From DASTPP01 sp035762175 (GTDB taxonomy: Bacteria > Myxococcota_A > Polyangia > Polyangiales > Polyangiaceae): DNA of 64,000 nt. Of this stretch, positions 27,531 to 37,241 are shown piece after piece. The notes beneath the pieces are model-generated. The model was not told where the DNA came from, did not search any database, and saw only the letters and a list, made by a program, of their open reading frames with translations. A program made the position numbers and the translations under genes. The DNA lies in contig DASTPP010000161.1 of assembly GCA_035762175.1 (NCBI GenBank), positions 1-64,000 of the forward strand, given 5' to 3'. How positions within the stretch are numbered: position 1 is the stretch's first letter; the number at the start of each line of letters is the position of its first letter.

Positions 27531-30500
27531 TCAGCGCGAGCGGCGACGACGACGCACGAGCGCGAGGCCCGCGGCGAGCGCCGGGAGCCAGGCCGCGCGC
27601 GGCGTCTGCGAGCCGACGGTCGAGCAGCCGCACCCGTCGTCGTCCTCGCCACCGCCGCCGGGGATGCCGCCGTTGCCCGCGCGACCCGCCGTGCCCGAGC
27701 CGCCGGTGCCCGAGCCGCCCGTGCCCGAGCCGCCCGTGCCCGAGCCGCCCGTGCCCGAGCCGGCTGAACCGCCCGTGCCCGAGCCGCCCGTGCCCGAGCC
27801 AGCCGAGCCGCCCGTGTCGGAGCCGGCCGAGCCGCCCGTGTCGGAGCCGGCCGAGCCGCCCGAACCGCCAGGGCCCGAGCCAGCCGAGCCACCCGTGTCG
27901 GAGCCGCCCGTGCCGCCCGTGCCGGAGCCAGCCGAGCCGCCTGTGCCCGAGCCGGCCGAGCCGCCCGAGCCGCCCGAACCGCCCGAGCCGCCGGTGCCGC
28001 TGCCGGCCGAGCCGCCCGTGCCACCACCGGCCGAACCGCCGGTGCCGCCACCCGCGCTGCCGCCGGTGCCACCGCCGGCCGAGCCGCCGGTGCCGCCGCC
28101 GCCGCCTGCGCCGGCGGTGGCGTCGGGCAGGACGCGGACGTTGACCGTGTCGCTCGTGAAGCCGCTGCCGTCGGACGCGCGGACGCGGAAGACGAGCGTG
28201 GCCTCCTGGCTGACGGTCGGGGCGGTGAAGGTCGGCTGGGGGGTCGTGCCGCTCTCGAGCGTGACGGGGTCGCCGCCGAGCTGGTCCCAGGCGTACGAGA
28301 GGGGGTCGTTGTTCGGATCGCTGCTGCCCGACGCGTTGAGGGTGACCGTGTCGCCCGAGGTGACGGTCTGGTCGGGGCCGGCGTTGGCGACGGGCAGGCC
28401 GGCGCAGTCGCTGGCGTCGGGCACGACGACGGGGAAGGGCGTGTTGGTGGCGCCCGCGACCGCGACGTTGTCGATGTCCCAGCCGTAGTCGGCCGCGGCC
28501 TCGTCGGTGCCGATGCGGAAGCGGAAGCGCACGGTCTTGCCCGCGAGCGCGGTGCCGAAGTCGACCTTGGCCGCCGTCATGGCGGGGAAGCCCGCGCTCT
28601 TGCCGACGAAGCCCTCGCGGTCGAGGAGCGGGTTGCCCGCGTCGGGGAAGCCGATCTTGCCGCCGTAGCCGGGGCTCGCGAACTTCGAGACGTCTTGCCA
28701 CTCGCCGAGGCCGCCCTGGCCGTCGACCTCGGCGACCTCGAGCACGCCGCCGTCCCAGAAGATGACGGGGCCGCCGGGGGCCGCGGGGCCGGTCTCGAAG
28801 CTGAAGCGGTGGTTGAAGCTGAGGGCGAAGGGGCCGGCGCCGACCTGGATGTCGGGCGAGGCCAGGCGGGTGTCGGAGACGAAGCCGCCGTCGGGGCCGT
28901 GCCAGAGGTGGTTGAGCGGGCCGCCGGCCGGGTCGATCTGGCGCGTCCAGGCCTCGCCCGCGTCGGCGTCGGCCGCCCAGGGGCTCTGCTCGCTCTCGAC
29001 GTCGTCGGCGGCGGAGGCCTTTTCTTGCGAGTCGTAGTTGGTGCGGCGCAGGAGCGAGGTGCTGACCGTGGGGGTGAAGGTCTGCTCGCTGTCGACCTTG
29101 ATGGCGAAGGTGATGTCGCCCGAGGCGGGGGTGCCGGCGGCGAGGCCGACGGCGACGCGCAGGGTGGTGGCGCCGTAGGGGTCGACCGAGACGGCGGTGG
29201 CGGCGGGGCCGTTCGGGAAGGTGACGTTCGGGTCTGCGCTCGAGACCTCGACCTTCGAGGGCGCGGCGCCGGCCATGCCGACGTTCTGGACGGCGAAGAC
29301 GAGCTCGCCGACCTCCTCGGCGTCGAGCACGCCGTCGCCGTCGCACGAGCGCAGGCTCTCTTCGAGGCCGGCGCCCGAGAGGGCGAACTCGCCCTTGGCG
29401 ACGAAGCTCTCTTTCACCTCGTTGAAGGGGTTGTTCTGCCCCGGCTGGATGGGGGGCGAGACGGCGCCGATGCCCAGGCCGCGCTTGCGGAAGCCCTCGA
29501 CGAAGAGGGCGTAGTCGGCCGGGTCGACCGAGTACACGTACGCGAGGATGGCGTCGCGCTGCTGGATGAAGGTCGGCTCGGTGGGGGCGAGCTTCATGCC
29601 GCCGACGAGGTAGTCGGCCATGCGCCGCTTGGCGACGTCGAAGGGGTGGGCGGCGAGCAGGCCGGCGTAGGCCTCGAAGAGGGTGACGGCCCAGAGCTCG
29701 CCGGCGTTGTGCACCTCGGAGTTGGTCGACGCGCCGCCCGGGCCGCGCGGCACGGCGTTGGCGTCGGGCAGCGCGTTGGCGTTGCCGATGTGCTTGAAGG
29801 TGAGCGGGTTCTTGGCGAGGTCGGTCGAGTACGGGTAGCGCCGGATGCCGAAGTAGGGCGCGCTGATGAAGGCCGAGCCGGCGAACGACGACGAGGCGTA
29901 GGTGCGCGACGGGTCGTCGCCCTCGCGCAGCGTCAGGTGCAGGCCGACGAAGTCGCCCCAGCCCTCGCTCATCGAGCCGCAGACCTGGCTGCCGCAGAGC
30001 ACCAGGCGGTGGTGCAGGTAGTGGCCCCACTCGTGCGCGGCGATGACGTTGTCGACCGTGCCGTCGTACTCGATGCCGGCGACGCGCTTGAGGATGGCGG
30101 TGACGGTGTCGGCGCCGATCGCGGCCTTGAGCAGGGCGCCCTCGGCCTGCGAGATCATGACCGTGGGCGTGGTGATGGGCGCGGTCGGGGTGCCGCCCGG
30201 GTTCAGGGGCAGCACGGGGGTGTTGTTGACCAGGATGAGGCCGATGGCGCCGGCGGCGGTCGCGTTCTGGCCCTTGACGGTGAAGTTGCAGTTGCCGCGG
30301 TCGAGCACGGCGATCTTGCCGGCGACGTTGCCGATGGCCTCACAGCCGTCGTTGGGCGAGACGCCGCCGGCGTCGACGCCGAGGGCGAGCTCGCCGATCA
30401 GGTCGTAGGTCTGCGGGCCGAACGAGGCGGGCGAGACGAAGGTCGCCGCGGGCAGGCCGGGGGCGTCCGTCGTCAGGCCGATCTCGAGGCTCGGGCCCGC

Positions 30501-32063
30501 CCAGACGAACATCTGCATGCGGGGCTTGGTGCCGTCGGCCGGCGTGAACATGTTGGCGTTGTCGCGGGAGCCGGCGAAGACCTTGTCTTGCGCCTGCGCC
30601 TCCATCGCGTCGCCGTCGCCGTCGGGCGCGCGCCCGAAGTTGTCGTTCTGCGCGACGCCCGAGGCCTCGTCGAAGCCCGAGTCGTACCAGAAGTCGTGCA
30701 GCCAGTTGTTCAGGTAGAAGAGCTGCGTGACCGCCGCCTTGACCTGGGTCGGGTCCGGCGTCGCGGCCCCCGGGTCGAGGTTCGGGTCGTAGACGTGGCC
30801 GAAGGTCTTCGGCCCCGTCGCCTCGGCCGTCAGATCGTTCGAGGGGTCGGGGTCGCCGACCGCGCTCCCCTCCTCGGGCGGGTCGTTGCCCTCGTTGACC
30901 GGCGGGTCGGCGTCCGTCGCGCCCGGCGCCTCGTCGTGGTCGGCGTAGGCGTCGACGTTGTTGCCCGAGGTGACCGTGGCGTCCGCCGCGAGCCAGGGGT
31001 CGCACCGGTTGTTGAAGCCCGCCGTCGTCACGTCGATCTGCGCGATGAAGGGCTTGCGCAGGTCGGCCGCCGGGTCGAAGGCGCCCGGGTAGGGCGTCAC
31101 GTCCTCGAGCGGGCCGTCGGTCGGCGGGTAGTTGTGGGCCGGGTCGTTCTCGGCGAAGACCTTGAACGTGAAGGCGTCGTACGCCGTCAGGCTCGCCCGG
31201 TAGAGCACGCGCCCGTCGTCGGCCGCGACCACGTAGGCGTACGACGCGTCGTCGCCGGGCTGCGCCGCCTCGAGCTCGAGGTAGTACGCGGGCACCAGCC
31301 GGTCGGGCAGCGGGAAGTAGACCTGCTTGACGCGCGGCGCGGCGCGCATCGACACGCCCGCCAGCCCGAGCGACGCCGGGCTGACCGCGAAGTCGCGGTA
31401 GGCCCCGCGCTCGCGGCCCGTGTCGCGGAAGGCCGCCGCGTCGACCGAGAGCCCGAAGCGGTCGCCGAACGCACGGGCGAGCGCCTCTTCGCGCCCGAGC
31501 TCGAAGCCGGCGCCGGGGCCGCCGAGCCGCTCGACGCGCGTCGCGGCCGCGTGCGGGCTGCCCGAAATGGCGAGCAGCGAGCGGTCGTCGCGGCCGAGCA
31601 AGAGCTTCACGTCCGACCGGAACACGTCGACCCCGCCCACCTGTTGCCGCACCGTCACGACGAGCGGCCCGCGCCCCGTGTCGTGCACCGCCACCACGCG
31701 CGCGGTCTGCGCGTCGGCCCGCGTCATCTCGTAGAGCGCCGCGAAGCGCTCGAGGTACGCGTGCGCCGCCTCCGCCGGCGTCGCGCCGCCCCCGCGCGCC
31801 TCGGGCGCGCCCTTGCGCGCCCACAGGAACGAGGGCACCCCCCGCTTCGGATCGACCGACGACACGACCGCCGGCTTACGCCCCGCCGCCTTCGGCCGCC
31901 GCAGCGTCTCGACCGCCCGCCGCGGGTGCGAGGCGCGCGCGCGCACGCCCCCCCCGTCGCCCGAATAATACGCGTCGTAGGTCGGCCGCCCGTGCGCCTG
32001 CGCCAACGACGCGACCATGACCAAGGGGGGCAAAAACGTAATAGGGCGCAGCGTTCGTTTCAT
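27531..32063 (-). CDS. Secreted M36 (fungalysin-type) metalloprotease with PKD-like domain and MYXO-CTERM tail
   Basis: 1510 residues. Order: signal peptide; FTP-type propeptide with VTVRQQVGGVDVFRSD; M36 catalytic domain with inserted PA domain (about 537-650, ending ISQAEGALLKAA); zinc site HEWGHYLHHR near residue 675 and the downstream EGWGDFVGLHL glutamate; a jelly-roll-like domain with TRLASPDIQV; a PKD/cadherin-like repeat starting ANAGPDQTVTSGD (about 1215-1305); roughly 150 residues of Gly/Ser/Thr linker; and a C-terminal DDGCGCS plus hydrophobic helix and RRRRRSR, a MYXO-CTERM sorting signal. It should be exported, processed and displayed at the surface, digesting proteins, in keeping with a predatory or scavenging life. 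Confidence 0.95.
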   Translation of the reverse strand: MKRTLRPITFLPPLVMVASLAQAHGRPTYDAYYSGDGGGVRARASHPRRAVETLRRPKAAGRKPAVVSSVDPKRGVPSFLWARKGAPEARGGGATPAEAAHAYLERFAALYEMTRADAQTARVVAVHDTGRGPLVVTVRQQVGGVDVFRSDVKLLLGRDDRSLLAISGSPHAAATRVERLGGPGAGFELGREEALARAFGDRFGLSVDAAAFRDTGRERGAYRDFAVSPASLGLAGVSMRAAPRVKQVYFPLPDRLVPAYYLELEAAQPGDDASYAYVVAADDGRVLYRASLTAYDAFTFKVFAENDPAHNYPPTDGPLEDVTPYPGAFDPAADLRKPFIAQIDVTTAGFNNRCDPWLAADATVTSGNNVDAYADHDEAPGATDADPPVNEGNDPPEEGSAVGDPDPSNDLTAEATGPKTFGHVYDPNLDPGAATPDPTQVKAAVTQLFYLNNWLHDFWYDSGFDEASGVAQNDNFGRAPDGDGDAMEAQAQDKVFAGSRDNANMFTPADGTKPRMQMFVWAGPSLEIGLTTDAPGLPAATFVSPASFGPQTYDLIGELALGVDAGGVSPNDGCEAIGNVAGKIAVLDRGNCNFTVKGQNATAAGAIGLILVNNTPVLPLNPGGTPTAPITTPTVMISQAEGALLKAAIGADTVTAILKRVAGIEYDGTVDNVIAAHEWGHYLHHRLVLCGSQVCGSMSEGWGDFVGLHLTLREGDDPSRTYASSSFAGSAFISAPYFGIRRYPYSTDLAKNPLTFKHIGNANALPDANAVPRGPGGASTNSEVHNAGELWAVTLFEAYAGLLAAHPFDVAKRRMADYLVGGMKLAPTEPTFIQQRDAILAYVYSVDPADYALFVEGFRKRGLGIGAVSPPIQPGQNNPFNEVKESFVAKGEFALSGAGLEESLRSCDGDGVLDAEEVGELVFAVQNVGMAGAAPSKVEVSSADPNVTFPNGPAATAVSVDPYGATTLRVAVGLAAGTPASGDITFAIKVDSEQTFTPTVSTSLLRRTNYDSQEKASAADDVESEQSPWAADADAGEAWTRQIDPAGGPLNHLWHGPDGGFVSDTRLASPDIQVGAGPFALSFNHRFSFETGPAAPGGPVIFWDGGVLEVAEVDGQGGLGEWQDVSKFASPGYGGKIGFPDAGNPLLDREGFVGKSAGFPAMTAAKVDFGTALAGKTVRFRFRIGTDEAAADYGWDIDNVAVAGATNTPFPVVVPDASDCAGLPVANAGPDQTVTSGDTVTLNASGSSDPNNDPLSYAWDQLGGDPVTLESGTTPQPTFTAPTVSQEATLVFRVRASDGSGFTSDTVNVRVLPDATAGAGGGGGTGGSAGGGTGGSAGGGTGGSAGGGTGGSAGSGTGGSGGSGGSGGSAGSGTGGSAGSGTGGTGGSDTGGSAGSGPGGSGGSAGSDTGGSAGSDTGGSAGSGTGGSGTGGSAGSGTGGSGTGGSGTGGSGTGGSGTAGRAGNGGIPGGGGEDDDGCGCSTVGSQTPRAAWLPALAAGLALVRRRRRSR

Positions 32064-32564
32064 GGTGCTTCCGTCGTATCGGGCAGGCCCGTTCTGAAGG
32101 GGAGGTCAACGTCAGCCCAGGCTGAGGCATAAAAACGCACCCTGGGCCATGAAACGCACAGCGGACCACAGAAAATTGGCCACGCAAAGGCCAAAAAAAC
32201 GCAGAGCCCCCTTTTCCTTGTCATGTCTCCAGCTGAAAATATTCAGCTTCAAGAAACCTAAAACCCCTCAAGATTTCGACCGAATCGGCCTCGTCGCCTG
32301 ATGAGTCATTCATCTTTAGCGGCGAACGCGCTCGGCCCCGAGCCCGGCCGTTCTCATTTCTCTCCGGTTAGGGGCGGGCCTGATCGTCGTGCGAAGGCGC
32401 GCCTTCCCGCGCGGCGGGGGGCGCCGCCGCGGCCGCCGCCCCGGGCGGACTCATCCGGAAGATCCCTATGTATCGGGCGGCGTCGCGAACGCCCCCGCAC
32501 CCGCCCGCGGTCCCGCCCGCGACGGCGGCGCCCCGCGGGGCCGAGTCTGGGCTAGGGTCGGCCC
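32064..32564. other. 501-bp divergent intergenic region
   Basis: Between the divergent protease gene and the lipoprotein gene at 32565. The segment 32110-32290 is clearly AT-richer than average, as expected of promoters. It includes a stem TTGGCC...GGCCAA (about 32176-32194) next to an A/T run and the palindrome at 32231-32248. No gene seen. Confidence 0.55.
32231..32248. promoter_or_regulatory. Inverted repeat AGCTGAA-AATA-TTCAGCT
   Basis: Perfect 7-bp arms around four A/T bases in the AT-rich divergent promoter region between the M36 protease and the lipoprotein at 32565. A good candidate operator; the regulator is unknown. Confidence 0.45.
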
Positions 32565-33776
32565 ATGCGCCGCGCACCCCGCCCCTTGCGTGCCGCCCCC
32601 CTCGCGGCCGCCGCCTTCGCGGCCCTCGCCGCTCCCGGCTGCGGCGAAGCCCGCGCGCCGCGGGCCCCGGCGCCGCCCCCCGGGCGCTGGGAGACGCTCT
32701 TTTACGAGCCCTTCGACGACCCTTCGCTCTTGCCCGAGGCCGCCCCCTGGCGGCCCGACGACTACCCCGATGACGGCCCCCACGCCGACGCCGGCTCGTA
32801 CTTCCGCGCCCGCGGCGTCGCGCCTCCGCGCCCCGCCTACCGCGCCTCGCTGCCCTTCGGCGCGCGCGGCTGGCTGACGCTCGAGTCGTACGGCCGCACA
32901 GACGCGACGCCCCTGCGCGAGCTCGCCGCGGTCGTCCCCGACCCGGCCGGCGGGGCGAACCGCGCGCTCCGACTGCGCTCGCCCGCGCACTCGGACGGCA
33001 CCGTGGTGCGACCGAGCGCGCCCCTGCCGCGCCGCTACCGGGTCTCGCTGCGCGTCGGCTACGCCGAGTTCGGCGACGGCCTCGCCGGCGGGCCCAACGG
33101 CTACGACGGGGGCGAGACGGCCGAGCCCTGGTCGACCAAGGATGCGACCGAGCAGAACGGCTTCTACTGGCTCGCGATCACCGACGCGCCGACGCGCCCG
33201 CACAACAACGTGTGGGTCCACCACCACCGCAAGGTGGTCGTCGACACCGACAACCACCACCCCCCCTGGATGGAGATCTTCGACGGCGCCCGCTTCGAGC
33301 CCGGCGGCGACCGCCCCGTCATGCTCTTCGCCCTCGACGGCGCGGGCCGCACCCACCCGCGCAACGGCAAGCCCTTCCTGTCGTGGTCGGCGGGGCGGGT
33401 GCAGCCCTCGGGCGCCATCCGCGCCGTCGACCGCTACCTGCCCGGGCGCTGGTACTCGGTCCGCGTCGAGCGGGACGACGCGGGCTTCGTCGTCGAGCTC
33501 TCGGGCGAGTTCCGCCACGGCGGCCGCCGCACCTACCGGGCCGCGTTCCCCTTCGACGCGCACTGCGTCTTTCACTATAACCCCCCGGGGGTGCCGCCCC
33601 GCGGCGCGTGCGTCGACGAGTCGCCCGCGCCCGAGGCCGACAGCCCCGCGCCCCAGTGGCCGCTGGCGGGCGGCTGGCCCGACTGGTTCTTCTTCGGCGA
33701 CCCTCACACGAACTATTACGAAGGCACGGCGTATTACGACGATCTGCGCCTCGAGGTCTTTCGCGAGGGCGGCTGA
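32565..33776 (+). CDS. Lipoprotein with concanavalin A-like (GH16-like) fold
   Basis: 403 residues. Signal peptide with lipobox LAAPGC (Cys26) and a Pro-rich spacer, then a large beta-rich domain. The start ETLFYEPFDDPSLLPE and the end NYYEGTAYYDDLRLEVFR have the look of family 16 or other laminarinase-like jelly rolls. The middle contains NNVWVHHHRKVVVDTDNHH. I do not see the catalytic ExDxxE of GH16, so it may be a binding protein rather than a hydrolase. Outer-membrane or surface location expected. Confidence 0.75.
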   Translation: MRRAPRPLRAAPLAAAAFAALAAPGCGEARAPRAPAPPPGRWETLFYEPFDDPSLLPEAAPWRPDDYPDDGPHADAGSYFRARGVAPPRPAYRASLPFGARGWLTLESYGRTDATPLRELAAVVPDPAGGANRALRLRSPAHSDGTVVRPSAPLPRRYRVSLRVGYAEFGDGLAGGPNGYDGGETAEPWSTKDATEQNGFYWLAITDAPTRPHNNVWVHHHRKVVVDTDNHHPPWMEIFDGARFEPGGDRPVMLFALDGAGRTHPRNGKPFLSWSAGRVQPSGAIRAVDRYLPGRWYSVRVERDDAGFVVELSGEFRHGGRRTYRAAFPFDAHCVFHYNPPGVPPRGACVDESPAPEADSPAPQWPLAGGWPDWFFFGDPHTNYYEGTAYYDDLRLEVFREGG

Positions 33777-33836
33777 CCCCTCGCCCGCCGCGGGCCGCTT
33801 CTCGCGCGGCGCCCGCTCGGCTACGCTGGCTTGGTC

Positions 33837-35045
33837 ATGTCCGAATGGCAGGTCGAGATGCTCTGGGTGTGCGCCGCGTGCGCGCACCGGAACCGCGGGC
33901 GCGACCTCGCGTGCGGCCGCTGCGGCAAGGCGAAGGCCGACGAAGAGTACCTGATGCCCGACGACGCGTCGCGGGCGCAGGCCGTCACCGAGGCCGCGCT
34001 CCTACGCCTCGCGGCCTCGGGGCCGAACTGGCGCTGCCGCTTCTGCGGCAGCGACCAGCGGCGCCACGACGACGGCTGCGGCCACTGCGGCGCCGCCCAG
34101 GCCTTCTCGCCCGCGGCGCCCGCCGCGTCCCCCCCGGCCCCGCGGCGCGCCCGCCCGCGCCCGCGGCTCGTCTACGCGCTCCTCGCCCTGCCCCTCGTGC
34201 TGCTCGTCGCCTGCGGCGCCCTCGTCGCCCTGCGCTCGTCGCGGCCCCGCCCGGCGGCCCTCGGCCTCGCGGGCGACGCCGCGGCCGCGCGCGAGGCCCG
34301 GCTGCCCCTGCGCTCGGCCCGCTGGGAGCACGCGGTCGTCGTCGAGCGCTACGCCCTGCGCCCCGGCGAGGGCTTCGCCGAGGCCAAGCCCGAGGGCGCG
34401 GTCGACGTGCGCGCCGCCGGCTCGCGCGTGCACCACTACGACGAGGTGCCCGACGGCTTCAAGGCCGAGACGTACACCGAAACGGTGCCCGACGGCTTCA
34501 AGACCGAGACCTACAGCGACCGGGTCGCCTGCGGCGAAGACTGCACGACCACGCCCCGCGTCTGCCGACAGAAGTGCACGAACAACCAGAACGGCTTCGC
34601 CACCTGCCGCGACGAGTGCACGGGCGGCGACCGCAAGTGCTCGACGCGCTACTGCAACCAGACCAAGACGCGCCAGGTGCCGGCGACCAAGACCGTCACC
34701 CGCACGCGCCAGGTGCCCAAGACCCGCCGCGTCGAGCGCAGCGCGCCCTACTTTCAATGGCGCGCCTGGGGCTGGGGCGACGACCGCACCCTGCGCCGCG
34801 CCGGCGAGGGCGCCGGGCTCGCCTGGCCCCCCGAGGCCGAGCTCGCCCCCCCGCAACCGCTCGCCCGCGGCGAGCAAGAGCGCTCCCGGCGCGAGGCGAG
34901 GTACGCGGTCACGTTCGACGACGGCGGCCGCGAGCTCCGCCACGAGCCCAAGACGGCCGAAGAGTTTCTCGCCTTCGCCTCGGCGGGCGCGGCGCAGATC
35001 ACCCTGCGCGGCGGCGAGCCGGTGTCGTTCCGGCCTGCGCCCTGA
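33837..35045 (+). CDS. Zinc-ribbon membrane protein with Cys-rich outer domain
   Basis: 402 residues from ATG 33837; a TTG six bases upstream is less likely. Two N-terminal zinc ribbons (CAAC...CGRC and CRFC...CGHC) are followed by one membrane helix (LVYALLALPLVLLVACGALVAL, about 117-138). Outside the membrane there is a duplicated VPDGFK-ETY motif, then a Cys-rich loop with about ten Cys between residues 230 and 280 and Arg/Thr-rich QVP-TKT repeats. Cytoplasmic zinc ribbons joined to a disulfide-rich outer part suggest a sensor or assembly factor. No known function. Confidence 0.78.
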   Translation: MSEWQVEMLWVCAACAHRNRGRDLACGRCGKAKADEEYLMPDDASRAQAVTEAALLRLAASGPNWRCRFCGSDQRRHDDGCGHCGAAQAFSPAAPAASPPAPRRARPRPRLVYALLALPLVLLVACGALVALRSSRPRPAALGLAGDAAAAREARLPLRSARWEHAVVVERYALRPGEGFAEAKPEGAVDVRAAGSRVHHYDEVPDGFKAETYTETVPDGFKTETYSDRVACGEDCTTTPRVCRQKCTNNQNGFATCRDECTGGDRKCSTRYCNQTKTRQVPATKTVTRTRQVPKTRRVERSAPYFQWRAWGWGDDRTLRRAGEGAGLAWPPEAELAPPQPLARGEQERSRREARYAVTFDDGGRELRHEPKTAEEFLAFASAGAAQITLRGGEPVSFRPAP

Positions 35046-35501
35046 GCGCGCCGGGCGCCCCGGCGCGCGCCCCGAACACTAAGATCGCCCGCGCGCCCGC
35101 CCCCGCCCGGGCGGGCCCACGCCCCGCACCGGCGCCGCCCCCCGGCGTTCCGCCCCCGGCGGGCGCGAGCGCTGACGCCAAAACGTACGGCGCGGGGGGA
35201 ACTTCTTCGCCCCCGCTCCGTCGTACGAAGCATGCCCTCGCTCGCCCCCGGCCCCGCCCCCGCGCCGGGGGCCGCGCGCGCGGCAGAGGTAATGACCCAT
35301 GGCGCGGGCGGCGCGCCGTACGACACGCTTTCCCGATGGCGCGCGCCGCGCCGCCATCGCTCGCCGCGGCCCGACGGCCGCCCGGGGCCGCGCCCCCGCG
35401 GCCGCGCCGTCGGGCCGCCCGCCCTCGTTCGAATCGAATCGGGCGCCGCGGGCGCCCGGGCCGAGGCCCCCTTTTACCCTAGTCTGCCGGAGGTTCGAGA
35501 C
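35046..35501. other. 456-bp intergenic region with one hairpin
   Basis: No gene supported. An imperfect stem (35184-35227) pairs CGTACGG-GCGGGGG with CCCCCGC-CCG-CGTACG around AACTTCTTCG and may terminate transcription from the zinc-ribbon gene. The region closes with CCGGAGG (35488-35494), the Shine-Dalgarno of the TonB-like gene. Confidence 0.5.
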
Positions 35502-36248
35502 ATGTTCGAAATGGTGTTGGCCGAGGGCGCCGCGGGGCAAACCCACCGGGGCGCGGGCGCGATGGCTTCGTTCTTTCTTCACGGCGCCGCGCTCGTGGCC
35601 GCCGTCGCGCTCACGGCGGGCGCGCGGCCGGCGGCCCCTCGAATCGACAAGCCGCTGACGGTGTACAACTACGTGCCCCCGAAGCCCCTCGCGGTCACCT
35701 TTCAAGAGCCGGCGGCCCCCGGCCCCGCGAAGCCGAGCCGCGGGGGCGCCGTGCGCACGCACGCGCCGCAGCCCGCGTCCAAGCCCCCGCCCTCGAACCC
35801 CGAGCGCGCCGCCGTCAACCCCGCCGCCCCGCCCGTCTCGCTCGACGCGAACGAGGGCGGCGGCGGCCCGAGCGAGGGCCCCGCGAGCGGCCCGCCCGGC
35901 CCCTCCTCCGGGGGCGGCGGCGACGGCACGGGCACCGGGCCCGGCACGGGCGGCGGCTCGGTCGTCCTCGACATGATGCCCGGCATGAGCCGGCCCGTGC
36001 GCGTCTCGGGCGCCGACCCCGGCTACACGCGCGAGGCCCTGCAGGCGCGCGTGCAAGGCAAGGTGCTCGCCAAGTGCGCCATCATGCCCGACGGCTCGGT
36101 GCGCAACTGCCGCATCATCAAGGGCCTACCCTACATGGACCAGGCGGTCTTGCAGGCGCTCGCGGCCCAGCGCTACACCCCGGTGACCTTTCAGGGCCGC
36201 CCGGTGGCGGTCAACTACCTCTTCACGTTCAACTTCACGCTCCCCTGA
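35502..36248 (+). CDS. TonB-family energy transducer-like protein
   Basis: 248 residues; the start has GGAGG seven bases before the ATG. A single membrane helix lies near the N-terminus (about 22-42, AMASFFLHGAALVAAVALTAG), followed by a Pro/Gly-rich periplasmic spacer of roughly 110 residues and a TonB C-terminal domain (about 160-248: VQGKVLAKCAIMPDGSVRNCRIIKG, ending in an aromatic NYLFTFNFTLP). TonB proteins pass proton-motive energy to outer-membrane transporters. The two Cys in the domain are typical of a myxobacterial subtype. No ExbB/ExbD genes are adjacent. Confidence 0.85.
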   Translation: MFEMVLAEGAAGQTHRGAGAMASFFLHGAALVAAVALTAGARPAAPRIDKPLTVYNYVPPKPLAVTFQEPAAPGPAKPSRGGAVRTHAPQPASKPPPSNPERAAVNPAAPPVSLDANEGGGGPSEGPASGPPGPSSGGGGDGTGTGPGTGGGSVVLDMMPGMSRPVRVSGADPGYTREALQARVQGKVLAKCAIMPDGSVRNCRIIKGLPYMDQAVLQALAAQRYTPVTFQGRPVAVNYLFTFNFTLP

Positions 36249-36302
36249 GGCCCCGCCGCCCCCGGGCCTCGGCCCGGGGGCGCGGGCGAGCGCGCTCGCC
36301 CC

Positions 36303-37229
36303 TCAAAGGTCGGGCACCTCTTCTTCTTCGTCGTCGGCGACGCCGTTCTCTTCGTACGAAGAGGCGCTCGGCGGCGCGGGCGTGACGCTGTCGCGCGCCT
36401 TGGGCTTGCGGCCGCGGGGGCTCTTGAGAAGGCTCGGCACGAAGCTGTCGGCGTCGTGCTCGTTCCAGCGCAGGTAGGCGATCGGGCGGCGCAGCGACTC
36501 GAGCGAGTGCACGAGCATCGAGAAGGCGCGCACGCGCCGGTCGGGCGCGTCGGCCTTCGCGCCGTTGGCCGGCGCGCTCTGGGCGGCGAGCAGGCGGGGG
36601 GCGAGCTCGGCCGCGCGCTCGAGCTCGCGCTCTTCGACGGCCGTCTTGCCCCGCACCTTCTCCCAGGCGTCGCGGAAGAGCCCGACCAGCGTGACCAGAT
36701 CGTTGGCGAGGTCGGGCTTCGGCTGCTTGCGCAGGGCCGCCACCCGGTCTTTGTCGAGCAGCGAGCGGTAGGCGAGCGCCTCGGCCCCGACCAGCAGATC
36801 TTCGCGCAAGGTCGCGCCCTCGTCGAGCAGGGCCTTGGCGTCGCCCTTGCTTTCGGGCGCGGCCGTCGCGACGAGGTGCGCGTACCAGGCGGCGAGCGCC
36901 ACCTGCTCGAGATCGTCGAGCACCTCGACCGGAAAGCGCGGCAGCTCGTCGACGAGCGCCGGCCGCAGCGTGCGCAGCTTGGGCAGCGCCGCCAGCACGG
37001 TCGAGACCGCCCGGGGCACGTCGATGCCGTCGAGCGAGACGAGCCGCTCGTCGGGCAGCGAGGCGAGCTTGGGCTCGATCTTGGCGAAGGCCTCGGTGGC
37101 GGCCGAGGGCAGCACGACGTCGGCCGTCGTGGAGGCGGGTCGTTTCGGTCGGGGCATGGCAGGGGGGGTCGCTCGGGAGGGGGTGGTGGAGGCCCCGTTG
37201 GGGGCCCGTACTTCTCTAGAAACTTGCAT
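36303..37229 (-). CDS. Helical hypothetical protein (paralogue of 46556-47320)
   Basis: 308 residues. The ATG at 37229 has GAGAGG upstream and lies 12 bp after the miaA stop, so it ends a mutL-miaA operon. After a Pro/Ser N-terminus the protein is all-alpha with LREDLLVGAEALA and DLANDLVTLVGLF, and an acidic tail EEEEVPDL. The same order of segments (A-x2-LR..., then DLA-DL-x2-L) occurs in the protein at 46556, so they belong to one family. No catalytic residues stand out. Confidence 0.72.
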   Translation of the reverse strand: MQVSREVRAPNGASTTPSRATPPAMPRPKRPASTTADVVLPSAATEAFAKIEPKLASLPDERLVSLDGIDVPRAVSTVLAALPKLRTLRPALVDELPRFPVEVLDDLEQVALAAWYAHLVATAAPESKGDAKALLDEGATLREDLLVGAEALAYRSLLDKDRVAALRKQPKPDLANDLVTLVGLFRDAWEKVRGKTAVEERELERAAELAPRLLAAQSAPANGAKADAPDRRVRAFSMLVHSLESLRRPIAYLRWNEHDADSFVPSLLKSPRGRKPKARDSVTPAPPSASSYEENGVADDEEEEVPDL

Positions 37230-37241
37230 GATGGCCTCTCG

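Noticed and set aside
28695..32132. 1145-residue plus-strand open frame
   Set aside because: Exact antisense shadow of the M36 protease, with no motifs and repetitive composition caused by high third-position GC.
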